From the NCBI RefSeq assembly GCF_000311845.1, contig NZ_HE978575.1:146715-210714 (forward strand): DNA of 64,000 bases, read 5' to 3'. The first letter of the stretch is position 1. Each line of letters starts with the position of its first letter. The stretch is from Enorma massiliensis phI. Its GTDB lineage: Bacteria > Actinomycetota > Coriobacteriia > Coriobacteriales > Coriobacteriaceae. Shown piece by piece: positions 6,706 to 16,935 of this stretch. Position numbers and translations under genes: made by a program. Under the pieces are notes generated by a model that searched no databases, was not told where the DNA came from, and saw nothing but the letters and a program-made list of their open reading frames with translations.

Positions 6706-9393
6706 CTACCGTTCGCAGAGCCGCGCACGGGCGACGGCAGCTTGCCCGAAGGCGATGCAGCCATCGTTTACCGGCACCGCGCTGGGGGCAAGCGGGCGCA
6801 GGCCTTCTGCCCGCAACCGCTGCAGTGCCTCGCCCAAGAGCAGTCGGTTCATGAAAACACCGCCTGAAAGCGCAACATTGCGAATGCCGGAACGGCGCGC
6901 AATCTGGATGGAGGCATCGCAAACAGCTTGCGCAACGGCGAAGTGCACGTCAGCAGCGATGGCTTCGACGGGGCGCCCTGCCATGAGGTCGTCAAGCGCG
7001 GCGCGCGCCATCGGTGTCGGGTCAAGCTCAATAACCTGGTCGATGGCATGTTCGCCAACGCGACTCCTGCGTTGCCGAGTCTGCTCATCCGGCGCGGAAA
7101 CCGGCTGTTCGTGCATGCTAAAGCGATAGCCGAAGCCATCCGCCCTATCGTGGGCGCGCCGCGCGTCATCAGTGCCAAGCGCTCGCCACGCCGCGGCTTC
7201 GAGCATGATGGCTGGCTCGCCCTCGTACGTAGCGTTCAGGCAGATGCCGAGCATGGCCGCCATGGCATCGAGCAGGCGGCCCATGCTGGAGGTCAGCGGG
7301 CTGTTGAGCCCTCGCTCGATCATGGTGGCGGTAACCGCGCGTTCGGCTTCACTGAGGCCCTCGACAAGCATGCGCGCTCCCGGATGGTCGAGCAGCTCGC
7401 AGGAGTGCAGCAGCGAGAACGCATTGCGCCGCGCGTCGCGCACGGATGCCATTCCGGCCGGGAGTCGCCAGGGTTTTAGGTGCGCCATTCGCGTGAAACC
7501 GCTCAGGCTCGCAATCATGACCTCGCCGCCCCATACGGTGCCGTCTGTTCCCGCTCCCGTGCCGTCGAGTGCAATGCCAAGCACCTGCTCCGCGGGGCCG
7601 ATGATGCCGCGCGCGGCCATCTCCGCAATTACCGACGCGATGTGTGCATGGTGGTGCTGCACTTCGATGAGCGGGCGCCCATCCGCAGATGCTTCGGCGC
7701 GCGCCCATTGGCTCGAGAGGTAGGTTGGATGAAGATCGCAGGCGAGCGCATGGGGTTCAAGTTCGAAAAGGTTCGACATGCGATGGCGCGCCTCGTGCCA
7801 GGCGTCGAACGTCTCACCATTCTCAACATCGCCGATGTGCTGGGACACGAAGCACAGTGCGCTGCCGTCGGGCTGTTCGCGCGTGAGGGCGATGGTCGCT
7901 TTTTGCTCGGGGCCGCAGGCGAGGATGCACGGGATGTCGCTACGCGGGCCATCGCTCTGCTGCGCTTCTTCGTTGGGCGCGCAAGGAGGGAGGTCGAGCG
8001 GCTGCGGAGCGTATCCGCGCGCGCGGCGCACGGGCATTGCCTGGCCGTCGATAACGCGTATGACTGAGTCGTCGTACCGGGTGAGAATGGCGCGATTGTT
8101 GCCGAGCAGCGCGTCGGCGAGGCCGCCTTCGACCAAGTGCGCCCAAGCAAGCCCGTCATCGGTTTCGATGGGTTCCTTGCTTACGTTTCCGCTGGTCATG
8201 ACAAGTGCATGCACGCCACGCGCAGTGCAGGCGGCGAGCAGCAGGTGCTGGAGCGGAGTGTACGGGAGCATGATGCCGAGCTCGGGCAGATCGAAGGCGA
8301 CGGATGGCGCAAGCGAGGGACGACTGCTCTCGCTGCTATTGGAGCGGTCGCTCCCGTCACCTTTTGGGCTGTGGTCGCTGCCGCCTTTGCCCTGCTCAGA
8401 GCCCCATTCGCCGTCGCGCTCGTCTTGCTTGCGGCGGCGCAGCAGGACGATGGGCCGGATGGATCCGGTGAGCAGCTCCGCCTCAGCTTCGTCGATCGTG
8501 CAAAGCGCCCGGGCGCCTTCTATGTCGCCGACCATGACGGCGAGCGGTTTGTTCGACCGGCGCTTGCGCCGGCGCAGGTCGCGCACGGCATGCTCATTCG
8601 ACGCGTCGCAGGCAAGATGGAAGCCACCGAGCCCCTTGATGGCGACGATGCCGCCGGCTGCCAGCATCTCGACGCAGCGTTCGATGATGGCATCGCTCTT
8701 CTGGCGTGTGGTGCCCACAGCGGGGGTGATTCTGTCGCGCCGTTCCCACGCATCGGTGCCTGTTTGGACCTTTTCACGCCAAGTGATGTGCGGGCCGCAG
8801 GAGAAACACGCATTGGGCTGCGCATGGAAGCGCCGGTCGGCGGGGCCGGCGTATTCTGCCGCGCATGCGGGGCACATGGGGAATGCATCCATTGATGTGG
8901 CGGGCCGGTCGTAGGGGAGCGAGCGAATGATGGTGAACCGCGGGCCGCAGTTGGTGCAATTGATGAATGGGTAGTGATAGCGCCGGTCGGAGGGGTCAAA
9001 GAGTTCGCGCAGGCAATCGGGGCAGGTGGCGATATCTGGCGAGACGAGCGTGGTGCGCTCCGTTTCATCATCCGATGCGACGATGCGGAAGATAGGTGAG
9101 GGGTCTTCCGGCATCACTCCCTGCGGTGTGTCAGCCCCCGCGTCGTCCGTGCTGCCCGCGTGCTCAACAACCTCGATGCCATCAATCCGTGCTGCCGCCG
9201 GTGCCTCATCGCGCAGCGCGCGCACGAACGCGTCGAGCGCGGGGGCGTTCTCGGCCGATGCCTCGATGTGCACGCCGTCGCCCGCGTTGAGCACCCAGCC
9301 GCTTATCCCGTGCGCCATTGCCGTTCGGTACACGAACGGACGCATACCCACGCCCTGGACGATTCCGGTTATGTGGATGTGAACGTGCTTCAC
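6706..9393 (-). CDS. hypF: Carbamoyltransferase HypF
   Basis: HypF uses carbamoyl phosphate and ATP to carbamoylate the C-terminal cysteine of HypE, the first step of cyanide ligand synthesis for [NiFe]-hydrogenase. The domains run in order: acylphosphatase-like (GIVQGVGMRPF, residues 10-20), two zinc fingers (CPDC...CTNC and CPAC...CFSC, about residues 130-210), YrdC-like (RRRKRRSNKPLAVMV onward), and a Kae1-like C-terminal domain (HHHAHIASV, ALDGTGAGTDGTVWGGE). At 895 residues it is longer than the usual 750-ish. About 45 extra residues, rich in Gly, Ser and charged residues, interrupt the YrdC region. The start follows nikR by 12 bp in the same direction. Confidence 0.97.
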   Translation of the reverse strand: MKHVHIHITGIVQGVGMRPFVYRTAMAHGISGWVLNAGDGVHIEASAENAPALDAFVRALRDEAPAAARIDGIEVVEHAGSTDDAGADTPQGVMPEDPSPIFRIVASDDETERTTLVSPDIATCPDCLRELFDPSDRRYHYPFINCTNCGPRFTIIRSLPYDRPATSMDAFPMCPACAAEYAGPADRRFHAQPNACFSCGPHITWREKVQTGTDAWERRDRITPAVGTTRQKSDAIIERCVEMLAAGGIVAIKGLGGFHLACDASNEHAVRDLRRRKRRSNKPLAVMVGDIEGARALCTIDEAEAELLTGSIRPIVLLRRRKQDERDGEWGSEQGKGGSDHSPKGDGSDRSNSSESSRPSLAPSVAFDLPELGIMLPYTPLQHLLLAACTARGVHALVMTSGNVSKEPIETDDGLAWAHLVEGGLADALLGNNRAILTRYDDSVIRVIDGQAMPVRRARGYAPQPLDLPPCAPNEEAQQSDGPRSDIPCILACGPEQKATIALTREQPDGSALCFVSQHIGDVENGETFDAWHEARHRMSNLFELEPHALACDLHPTYLSSQWARAEASADGRPLIEVQHHHAHIASVIAEMAARGIIGPAEQVLGIALDGTGAGTDGTVWGGEVMIASLSGFTRMAHLKPWRLPAGMASVRDARRNAFSLLHSCELLDHPGARMLVEGLSEAERAVTATMIERGLNSPLTSSMGRLLDAMAAMLGICLNATYEGEPAIMLEAAAWRALGTDDARRAHDRADGFGYRFSMHEQPVSAPDEQTRQRRSRVGEHAIDQVIELDPTPMARAALDDLMAGRPVEAIAADVHFAVAQAVCDASIQIARRSGIRNVALSGGVFMNRLLLGEALQRLRAEGLRPLAPSAVPVNDGCIAFGQAAVARARLCER

Positions 9394-9405
9394 CGGCGAT
9401 CGGTC

Positions 9406-9972
9406 CTACCGCTCCAGGCTCGCACCGGTGGCGGCACAGGTGAGCTCGCCGTGGTGTACGCCGCGCAAGCCCAAAAGCTTATCGGCAAGCTCGTAGACGC
9501 GTGCGCCTTGGCCGCGCACCGCAAGGATTTCCAGGCAGTTGTGGTGGTCCAGGTGCACGTGCATGGTTGAGACAATCTCGGCCGTGTAATCGTGCTGAAT
9601 CTCGTCCAGCTGTCGGGTGAGATCGCCGGTGTGATGGTCGTAGATCATCGTCAACGATCCTATAACCTGCGCCGTTGGTGTCCTCAACTCGTCTTTAACG
9701 AGCGCGGCGCGCATGAGGTCGCGGATTGCCTCGGAGCGGTTGGCTCCGGTGCCGCGGCGTGCAGTCTGCTTGTCAAAAGCGGTGAGCAGGTCTTCTGGCA
9801 CGGCGACCGAGAACCGGACGAGATCGGCCGAGCTGGCGTGCACGGCTGCTCCCGCCTGATCTGATGAGCATGCCTGCCCTGCAAAATCATCACACGCGCT
9901 TGCGCGGGTATGGTCGGCAGGTTCGGCGTTGTTAAAGCGCTCGGTATGGCCCTCGGGGCGCGCGGCGTCCAT
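9406..9972 (-). CDS. nikR: Nickel-responsive regulator NikR
   Basis: NikR is a ribbon-helix-helix repressor that binds DNA when loaded with nickel. The RHH domain is at about residues 50-95 (VRFSVAVPEDLLTAFD, then RGTGANRSEAIRDLMRAAL). The C-terminal ACT-like metal domain has the expected histidines and cysteine (DHHTGDLTRQ, then MHVHLDHHNCLEI). About 48 residues precede the RHH domain, rich in Ala, His, Asp and Cys, and are not part of the family; a shorter start is possible. It begins 2 bases after the stop of the upstream small gene and is followed closely by hypF. Nickel control of this maturation operon is a reasonable inference. Confidence 0.93.
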   Translation of the reverse strand: MDAARPEGHTERFNNAEPADHTRASACDDFAGQACSSDQAGAAVHASSADLVRFSVAVPEDLLTAFDKQTARRGTGANRSEAIRDLMRAALVKDELRTPTAQVIGSLTMIYDHHTGDLTRQLDEIQHDYTAEIVSTMHVHLDHHNCLEILAVRGQGARVYELADKLLGLRGVHHGELTCAATGASLER

Positions 9973-9974
9973 CG

Positions 9975-10223
9975 CTACACCAGCCGGACGGTGCCCACCG
10001 AATTATGGTCGGCTTCGATGGCCTCTTCGTAGCCTTCGAGCGCGGCGCGCGCCTCATCGAGCGACCGCATCGCCTGGGCCAGCTTGGAGCCGATGCGCTC
10101 CATGTCGTATGTCTCGGTTGCATGGAGCAAATCGTGGCTCCAAGACCGAGCGAGCTCGATCGTATTGTCAACCTGCTTCACGCTCATGGCGAGCTGGCTC
10201 ATGTTCATGCCCACATCGTGCAT
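9975..10223 (-). CDS. Unknown small helical protein, first gene of the nikR-hyp operon
   Basis: An 82-residue protein I do not recognise. It is predicted almost wholly helical, with no cysteine and three histidines (residues 2, 30 and 34, plus one near the C-terminus). The start at 10223 is firm: AAGGAGG lies 7 bases upstream, and the frame upstream of that ATG is unlike coding sequence. The stop lies 2 bases before the nikR start, so the two are almost certainly co-transcribed and perhaps translationally coupled. Context suggests a role in nickel handling or hydrogenase assembly, but nothing in the sequence proves it. Confidence 0.8.
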   Translation of the reverse strand: MHDVGMNMSQLAMSVKQVDNTIELARSWSHDLLHATETYDMERIGSKLAQAMRSLDEARAALEGYEEAIEADHNSVGTVRLV

Positions 10224-10285
10224 AGGTCCTCCTTGAGGCCGTGTTCGACCGTAGTTCGCCGTTGGCATCAGGTGCGAATCCCGGT

Positions 10286-10313
10286 ATGAAAAAGCCCCGG
10301 CAACCCGGGGCTT
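10286..10313 (-). terminator. Intrinsic terminator after trxA
   Basis: Stem AAGCCCCGG / CCGGGGCTT with a short loop, followed on the minus strand by a run of five T. It ends the thioredoxin transcript before the nikR-hyp operon. Beyond it, about 10323-10395 contains a two-unit tandem repeat of about 35 bp built on GTTGCGTCCGTAT. Confidence 0.85.
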
Positions 10314-10401
10314 CAGTGTACTACGTTGTCGTTGCGTCCGTATTGCTCGCGTAGGGAGCCGGATCGTTGCGTCCGTATCGCTCGCCTATGGAGCCGTGTC
10401 G

Positions 10402-10722
10402 TTACAGGCTCTTCTCAATTTCGGCGGTGAGGGCGGGCTTGGGCATAGCTCCCACGATGCGGTTGACCTCCTGACCGCCCTTGAGGATCACGAGCGTGGG
10501 GATGGACATGACGCCATATTTCATGGCGATGTCCTGGTTTTCGTCCACGTTGCATTTGCCTATGACGAGACGGCCGTCGAGCTCATCGGCAAGCTGGTCG
10601 ACGATGGGCGAAACCATGCGGCACGGGCCGCACCACGGTGCCCAGAAATCGATGAGAACGGGTAGGTCGTTAGCAAGCAGAGCGTCAAAATTGGAGACAT
10701 TGACCTCGGTAATTGCTGCCAT
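10402..10722 (-). CDS. trxA: Thioredoxin
   Basis: A 106-residue cytoplasmic thioredoxin of standard length. The active site is FWAPWCGPC (redox pair Cys-Gly-Pro-Cys near residue 31), with the conserved cis-proline in SIPTLVI near residue 75 and the buried Asp in VLIDFWAP. It keeps protein thiols reduced and supplies electrons to reductases. GGAGG precedes the ATG. It stands alone, with its own terminator downstream and a candidate minus-strand -10 box (TATAAC, near 10783) upstream. Confidence 0.97.
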   Translation of the reverse strand: MAAITEVNVSNFDALLANDLPVLIDFWAPWCGPCRMVSPIVDQLADELDGRLVIGKCNVDENQDIAMKYGVMSIPTLVILKGGQEVNRIVGAMPKPALTAEIEKSL

Positions 10723-11087
10723 GGTTCCTCCTTATGTGAGGCGCGCTCAAAGGCGCGGATAAATCGAGACAGTGCGGTTATACCCACCTTAGCGTTCTCG
10801 TTGCAGATGGAGCAGCCTTTTATTGCTCCCCCACGTGCTGGGCGCAGCGCGCGGTCGTTCACGTTGATGCTGTCACCGCTACAATGAGGATGCGCGATGC
10901 TGAGCGCCTGCTCCGTGTGCCCCGCGCCCGCGAGCGATGCGGCTCGTGACACGCGTGTCCACGCGCTCGCGGCGCAGTGCGCGCCCGTGCGCCTGCAAAC
11001 CCGTGTGCTTGCGAGGACACGCGGCGACGATGCGCCGTTGTTTCGCGCGTTTTCAGGTATCGCCCATCCAACGAGGGGGGGGAAACC
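10723..11087. other. Divergent intergenic stretch
   Basis: This 365-base gap lies between trxA (minus) and the next plus-strand gene. It holds the probable trxA promoter near 10783 and several short GC-rich palindromes (for example GTGACACGCGTGTCCAC near 10947). No supported gene is present; the frames that cross it are continuations of the downstream gene without a start signal. Confidence 0.5.
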
Positions 11088-11675
11088 ATGGCTGTCTCGA
11101 ATGCCGATCGAAGGAACGCGCTGCTTGCGGCGGCGCAGCAGGAGCTCGATGCGCTTGCCGCGCGCGGCGTTCGCATGCGGGGGAACGCGTTCTCGGCCAT
11201 AGTCCTGGTGAAGGGCGAGCTCAATGCTAACGAGCTTGCTGGCGGGGAGCTGCTTGCCGGTGCCGATGGCGCGGCGTTAGCGGCTGCGCTCGAGCGCCTT
11301 GGATACGCGCCGGAGGAGTTCTGCGCGCTGTCTGCCGTCGCAGGGCCAGAAGGGGAAGGCGCTGCACCTGAGGCAGCTTCGGGGCGGCCGTTGCCCCCGG
11401 CCTTGTTCCGCGAGGCGCTTGAGGCGCTTGATCCCGAGGCCGTCGTTCTGCTTGATGATACCGCTGCGTCGCTCATGCGCGAGGCATATGCCGAGGAGCT
11501 TGCTCGCATCGAGCAGTTCGACATGGCGATGCTCGCTCCGGGGCTCGTCGCTCATGTTCTTGGAAGGCGCGTGCTTGCCCTCGATGGATTCGAGGCCGCG
11601 CTTGCCGATGGGCGGGCAAAGCAGCGCATGTGGGCCTATCTCAAGCAGCTTTCGCCCCTCGGTGCACCGTACTAA
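11088..11675 (+). CDS. Unknown cytoplasmic protein, 195 residues
   Basis: The ATG at 11088 follows a very strong purine run (GAGGGGGGGG), which fixes the start. The protein is Ala/Leu/Glu-rich, with no signal peptide or membrane segment. Visible segments are an N-terminal helix (ALLAAAQQELDALAAR), a short strand-like stretch FSAIVLVKGEL, a central acidic low-complexity part (about residues 75-100), and a conserved-looking C-terminus (LDDTAASLMREAYAEELARI, then MLAPGLVAHVLGRRVLALDG). I do not recognise a family. It stands alone and is followed by a gene-free region. Confidence 0.75.
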   Translation: MAVSNADRRNALLAAAQQELDALAARGVRMRGNAFSAIVLVKGELNANELAGGELLAGADGAALAAALERLGYAPEEFCALSAVAGPEGEGAAPEAASGRPLPPALFREALEALDPEAVVLLDDTAASLMREAYAEELARIEQFDMAMLAPGLVAHVLGRRVLALDGFEAALADGRAKQRMWAYLKQLSPLGAPY

Positions 11676-11803
11676 TCATGCGGATGAAGTTAAGCAAGTG
11701 ATTTAAGTAAGTGATGTCGGCTTGCGCGCCACTAAGCTCGGGCTGTCAGCTGGATGGCAACCTTCCCTCTCTGTAACTTCTTGGCCTCGTGTCAAAATGC
11801 ATA

Positions 11804-11971
11804 CGATTGGTGGTACTAGAGGGTGCTCGTTGAGCGTTTCGGAGTCGTTGCATCGGTGGAAACGGGCACCTGAACAGCGGGATGACTCTAATATTCGCAG
11901 GAAATACTGCCTTCTGGGTGGTGTGATGCGTTGCGAGGTCGGTTTCAACCGAGCTCATGTACCACCAATCG
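11804..11971. repeat. Inverted-end element, family B, copy 1
   Basis: In the gene-free stretch 11676-12025, a perfect 13-bp inverted pair, CGATTGGTGGTAC (11804-11816) and GTACCACCAATCG (11959-11971), encloses 142 bp. A related pair bounds 25071-25255. The interiors of the two copies do not resemble each other. No gene lies inside. Confidence 0.7.
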
Positions 11972-12025
11972 TGTCTCGATTGCCGCAAGCGTGAACAGTT
12001 GCGCGCTGAGCTCCTCCGCCAAACA

Positions 12026-12048
12026 AAAAACGGGCCCCGAAGGGCCCG
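12026..12048 (-). terminator. Intrinsic terminator of the ferredoxin gene
   Basis: CGGGCCC...GGGCCCG hairpin with a GAA-type tight loop, followed on the minus strand by six T. A strong Rho-independent terminator, 45 bases beyond the ferredoxin stop. Confidence 0.9.
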
Positions 12049-12093
12049 TCTTCATGAGCGAATAGCTCGAGTATGCCGATAAGGCGGTAAAAG

Positions 12094-12279
12094 CTAGTCC
12101 TCGGCGATCTCGGTGATGGCACCGGCGGGGCAGCTCTCCACGCACACGCCGCAGGCGATGCAGGAATCCTCGTCAGTCACGGTAGCAACGTCCTGGAGCT
12201 CCAGAACGCCCTGGGGGCAGTCGTCAACGCAAACGCCGCAAGCGATGCACTCATCGGCTTCAATAACGGGATGGGCCAT
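12094..12279 (-). CDS. 2[4Fe-4S] bacterial ferredoxin
   Basis: A 61-residue clostridial-type ferredoxin. Two cluster motifs are present: CIACGVCVDDCP (residues 12-23) and CIACGVCVESCP (about 40-51). All eight cysteines are present and the internal two-fold repeat is clear. It is a cytoplasmic low-potential electron carrier for anaerobic redox enzymes such as hydrogenase or pyruvate:ferredoxin oxidoreductase. GAGGAGGAATCACT precedes the ATG. It is monocistronic. Confidence 0.97.
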   Translation of the reverse strand: MAHPVIEADECIACGVCVDDCPQGVLELQDVATVTDEDSCIACGVCVESCPAGAITEIAED

Positions 12280-12461
12280 AGTGATTCCTCCTCTTATAGA
12301 TGCTCGATGTGGTTTGGCGAAAGTTCATCGAGACTCTTGTGGCTTAATATACCGCGCGCCCGTCTCATTGCAACCCTCGCCGACCGTCTTTTTCTGCCGT
12401 TCACCGAGTAAGGGGAGGGGAACTTTTTGCGTGCGCGCTGGGCGCCCCGTGAAGGCCTAGC

Positions 12462-12701
12462 GATGCTGGGCGGAATCCGGAAACGCCGCGCGTTGTCGGG
12501 CGGAATCCGGACACGCCTCGCGCTGTCGGGCGATATCTGGACATTGGAATCGTTATCGGGCGACATTCGGACGCTCAGGGCGTTCAGAATGGTGAAATGT
12601 CGCCCGACAATCTCTCCCATGTCCAGAACCCGCCCGGCAATGCCCACAGTGTCCGAAACCCGCCCGAGAATCCCCGCCTTGTCCAGAATCCGCCCGGCAG
12701 C
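12462..12701. repeat. 30-bp-phased inverted repeat array 2, perfectly symmetric
   Basis: This array lies in the divergent gap between ferredoxin and dnaK (12280-13011). Left units start at 12462, 12492, 12522 and 12552; reverse-complement right units end at 12611, 12641, 12671 and 12701. All steps are exactly 30 bp and the whole is symmetric about 12581.5 (4+4 units). Each unit is about 21 conserved bases (GTTRTCGGGCGRNATYYGGAC) plus 9 variable bases. The 60-bp core is 12552-12611. The rest of the gap, 12702-13011, should hold the dnaK promoter. Confidence 0.92.
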
Positions 12702-13011
12702 GCATGCGGGCGGGTATAGAACGCGCTGCACGCAAACCATTTGCGCAGATGCTTTCGACAACGCGCGCGGACGGGCAGGGACCCGCCCTTGTGCCGGCGC
12801 CACGTGCCCATGACTAATGCTGCATATCGCTTGGCGCTCCTACCCTGAGATTACCTATCGTTGCGTGTAATAAGAAATCTTATATGTATTGACTTAGATT
12901 TTGTGAATCGCCGAGTATAACCTGTGCATCAACGGGATATGATAAAGACCGAACGAACAAAAGAGTCGTGTTTCGCATGCGGCGGGACAGCTCAAAAGGA
13001 AAGGAACACTC

Positions 13012-14906
<1,895 letters not shown>

Positions 14907-14907
<1 letters not shown>

Positions 14908-15776
14908 TGTTCGCCAAGAAAGCTCGCACGGAGGCGGCCGCTGCTGCCGCCTCCGATGACTCTGAGGAGAGGGACGTGAAGATTCCCGTAGAAGCAGATG
15001 ACGAGGTCGCGAAGGCCCAGGCTGCATCCGATGAGACCGCTGCCGAGGCCGCTTCGGCAGAGCCCGCCGACCGCGATGACACTCCCGAGCAGGCTGCGGC
15101 ATCGCAGGCAATGACCGAGGAGGAAATGGTCGAGGCTGCCATCCGTGCTGGCGAAGAGGCCGCTGCGAACGACTTCAAGCTCAAGTACGAGCAGGCCCAA
15201 AACGAGCTCGCCGAGGTGCGTAAGAAGCTTGCTGCTGCCGAGGAGACGGCCACAACGGCCGACGCCAAGGTGCGCGAGGCGCAAGATCGCGTGGCTCGCC
15301 TGCAGGCGGATTGGGATAACTACCGCCGCCGTACCGCGAGCGAGCGCTTGGCCGAGAAGAGCCGTGCTACCGAGAAGCTCGTGACGGCGCTGCTGCCCGT
15401 GCTCGACGACATGGAGCGTGCCATCGACCATGCTCGCACGCAGGAGATGGACGAAGCGTTCTCGCAGTTCGTCGATGGTGTGGAGGCCGTGCGCGCCAAG
15501 ATGCTCGACGCGTTTGGCCATGAGGGCGTTGAGGCGATCGACCCCAAGGGCGAGGCGTTCAATCCGCTCGAGCACCAGGCCGTGGGCCGCGTGGAGGATC
15601 CGGAGCAGTACGACGAGACGGTCAACGACGTGTACCAGAAAGGTTACCGCATGGCCGACCGCGTGCTCAGGGCGGCGATGGTGACGGTCACCTATGGTGG
15701 CGAGAAACGCCCCGCGCCGGAACCCGAGGCGAGCGAGGAAGCACCTGACGCAGCTTCCGACGAGGCTGCTGAGTAG
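14907..15776 (+). CDS. grpE: Nucleotide exchange factor GrpE
   Basis: A 289-residue GrpE, longer than usual because of about 95 N-terminal residues that are Ala/Glu/Asp-rich and disordered-looking. The long coiled-coil follows (about 95-150, LKYEQAQNELAEVRKKLAAA), then the core RLQADWDNYRRR and the beta domain with GVEAIDPKGEAFNPLEHQAV. It releases ADP from DnaK. The start overlaps the dnaK stop by one base, so translation is coupled. A C-terminal acidic extension is also present. A strong hairpin follows the stop, so dnaJ may be expressed at a lower level. Confidence 0.97.
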
Positions 15777-15780
15777 TAAC

Positions 15781-15810
15781 CGGGCTCCGAAGCGACAGTT
15801 TCGGGGCCCG
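15781..15810 (+). terminator. Hairpin between grpE and dnaJ
   Basis: CGGGCTCCGAA / TTTCGGGGCCCG stem with a 7-base loop, followed by ATTT. It starts 4 bases after the grpE stop. It may terminate or attenuate the dnaK-grpE message, or protect its 3' end. Confidence 0.7.
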
Positions 15811-15838
15811 ATTTGATAGAGCCATGAAGCCTGGAAAT

Positions 15839-15865
15839 GATAAAACGAACCGGGTTCGTTTTATC
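15839..15865. repeat. ACC-N-GGT palindrome, 27-bp family, copy 1
   Basis: A perfect 13+1+13 palindrome, GATAAAACGAACC, one G, GGTTCGTTTTATC, in the grpE-dnaJ gap 38 bp before the dnaJ start. Related copies are at 51912-51938 and 52016-52042. It could act as a hairpin or as a binding site for a dimeric regulator. Confidence 0.75.
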
Positions 15866-15903
15866 AAGTTTGGGAAGATGAATGACGAAAGGGGGCAAGC
15901 GCC

Positions 15904-16851
15904 ATGGCGCAGAAGACCTTCTACGATGTGCTCGGGGTGAAGCGCGACGCCTCCGAGAAAGAAATCAAGAGCGCATTCCGCAAGCTCGCTCAGAAATACC
16001 ATCCAGATGCAGGTGGCGACGAGAACAAGTTTAAAGAGATCAGCGAGGCGTACGAGACGCTGTCCGATGAGAAGAAGCGCAAAGAGTACGACCAGATGCT
16101 GATGTTCGGCGGCATGCCGGGCGGCGGCGCGGGCGGTGCGTATACCTACACCGGCGGCGCGGGCGCCGGGGGCTGGAGCGACATCTTCAGCAGCATCTTC
16201 AACGGTGACGGTGCCTTTGGTGGCGATTGGGGCCAGGGCTTCGGCGGCATGGGTGGGCGCGCGGCGAACCGCGTGCGCAAGGGCGAAGACCTTACGGTCA
16301 CCATCGATATATCGGCCGAAGACGCGTTCCGCGGCACGTCCCAAACGATCACCTATCGCATCCCCTCGACCGGGGAGCGGCAGACGGTGAGCGTGCCGGT
16401 GCCTGCCGGCGCCGTCGACGGTGGGCGCGTTCGCTTGAAGCGCCGCGGCGAATACGGGGCAAACGGCGGTGAGCGTGGAGACCTGCTAGTGATCACGCAT
16501 GTCGAGCAGCATCCGCTGTTCAAGCGCGATGGCGCAGACGTTACCATGACGCTGCCCGTCTCTGTGTACGAGGCTGCGCTGGGATGCGAGATCGAGGTGC
16601 CGACGCCCGGTGGCGGGACGGTGCGCCTGAAGATTCCGGCGGGCACACAGTCGGGCAAGACCTTCCGCTTCCGCGAGATGGGCGCACCCGATGTGAAGCG
16701 CCGCGGCCGTACCGGTGCGCTGCTGGTAAAGATCGAGGTGCGCACCCCCGATCGCCTGAGCGACGATGAGCGCGCTGCGCTTGAGAAGCTGCGCGACGCC
16801 GACCACCGCGACTACCGTGCGAATGTTGATCGGTATCGCGCTAAGATGTAG
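15904..16851 (+). CDS. dnaJ: J-domain co-chaperone DnaJ lacking the zinc finger
   Basis: A 315-residue protein. The J domain occupies residues 4-68 with the HPD motif (KYHPDAGG) that stimulates DnaK. A Gly-rich linker follows (about 72-115), then the two beta-barrel client-binding domains ([18 protein letters not shown], later [19 protein letters not shown]). The four CXXCXGXG zinc repeats of classical DnaJ are absent, so this is a type-B (CbpA-like) co-chaperone. It sits where dnaJ normally does, before hspR. GAAAGGGGGCAAGCGCC precedes the ATG. Confidence 0.96.
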   Translation: MAQKTFYDVLGVKRDASEKEIKSAFRKLAQKYHPDAGGDENKFKEISEAYETLSDEKKRKEYDQMLMFGGMPGGGAGGAYTYTGGAGAGGWSDIFSSIFNGDGAFGGDWGQGFGGMGGRAANRVRKGEDLTVTIDISAEDAFRGTSQTITYRIPSTGERQTVSVPVPAGAVDGGRVRLKRRGEYGANGGERGDLLVITHVEQHPLFKRDGADVTMTLPVSVYEAALGCEIEVPTPGGGTVRLKIPAGTQSGKTFRFREMGAPDVKRRGRTGALLVKIEVRTPDRLSDDERAALEKLRDADHRDYRANVDRYRAKM

Positions 16852-16935
16852 CTAGAACACGTTGCGCGTGCCCCGAAGCTTGTTGTGGGGCGCGCGCAAC
16901 GCATTGGATTCAAAGACCCGGAGGAGTTGAGTGCG

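Noticed and set aside
10224-10400. NikR operator
   Set aside because: A GTATGA half-site at 10284 has no matching TCATAC at the expected distance, and it lies within the trxA terminator.
12780-13011. HAIR operator for HspR upstream of dnaK
   Set aside because: I searched for CTTGAGT-N7-ACTCAAG and found no convincing palindrome. TTGACT and TATAAC hexamers are present but 21 bp apart, too wide to call a promoter firmly.
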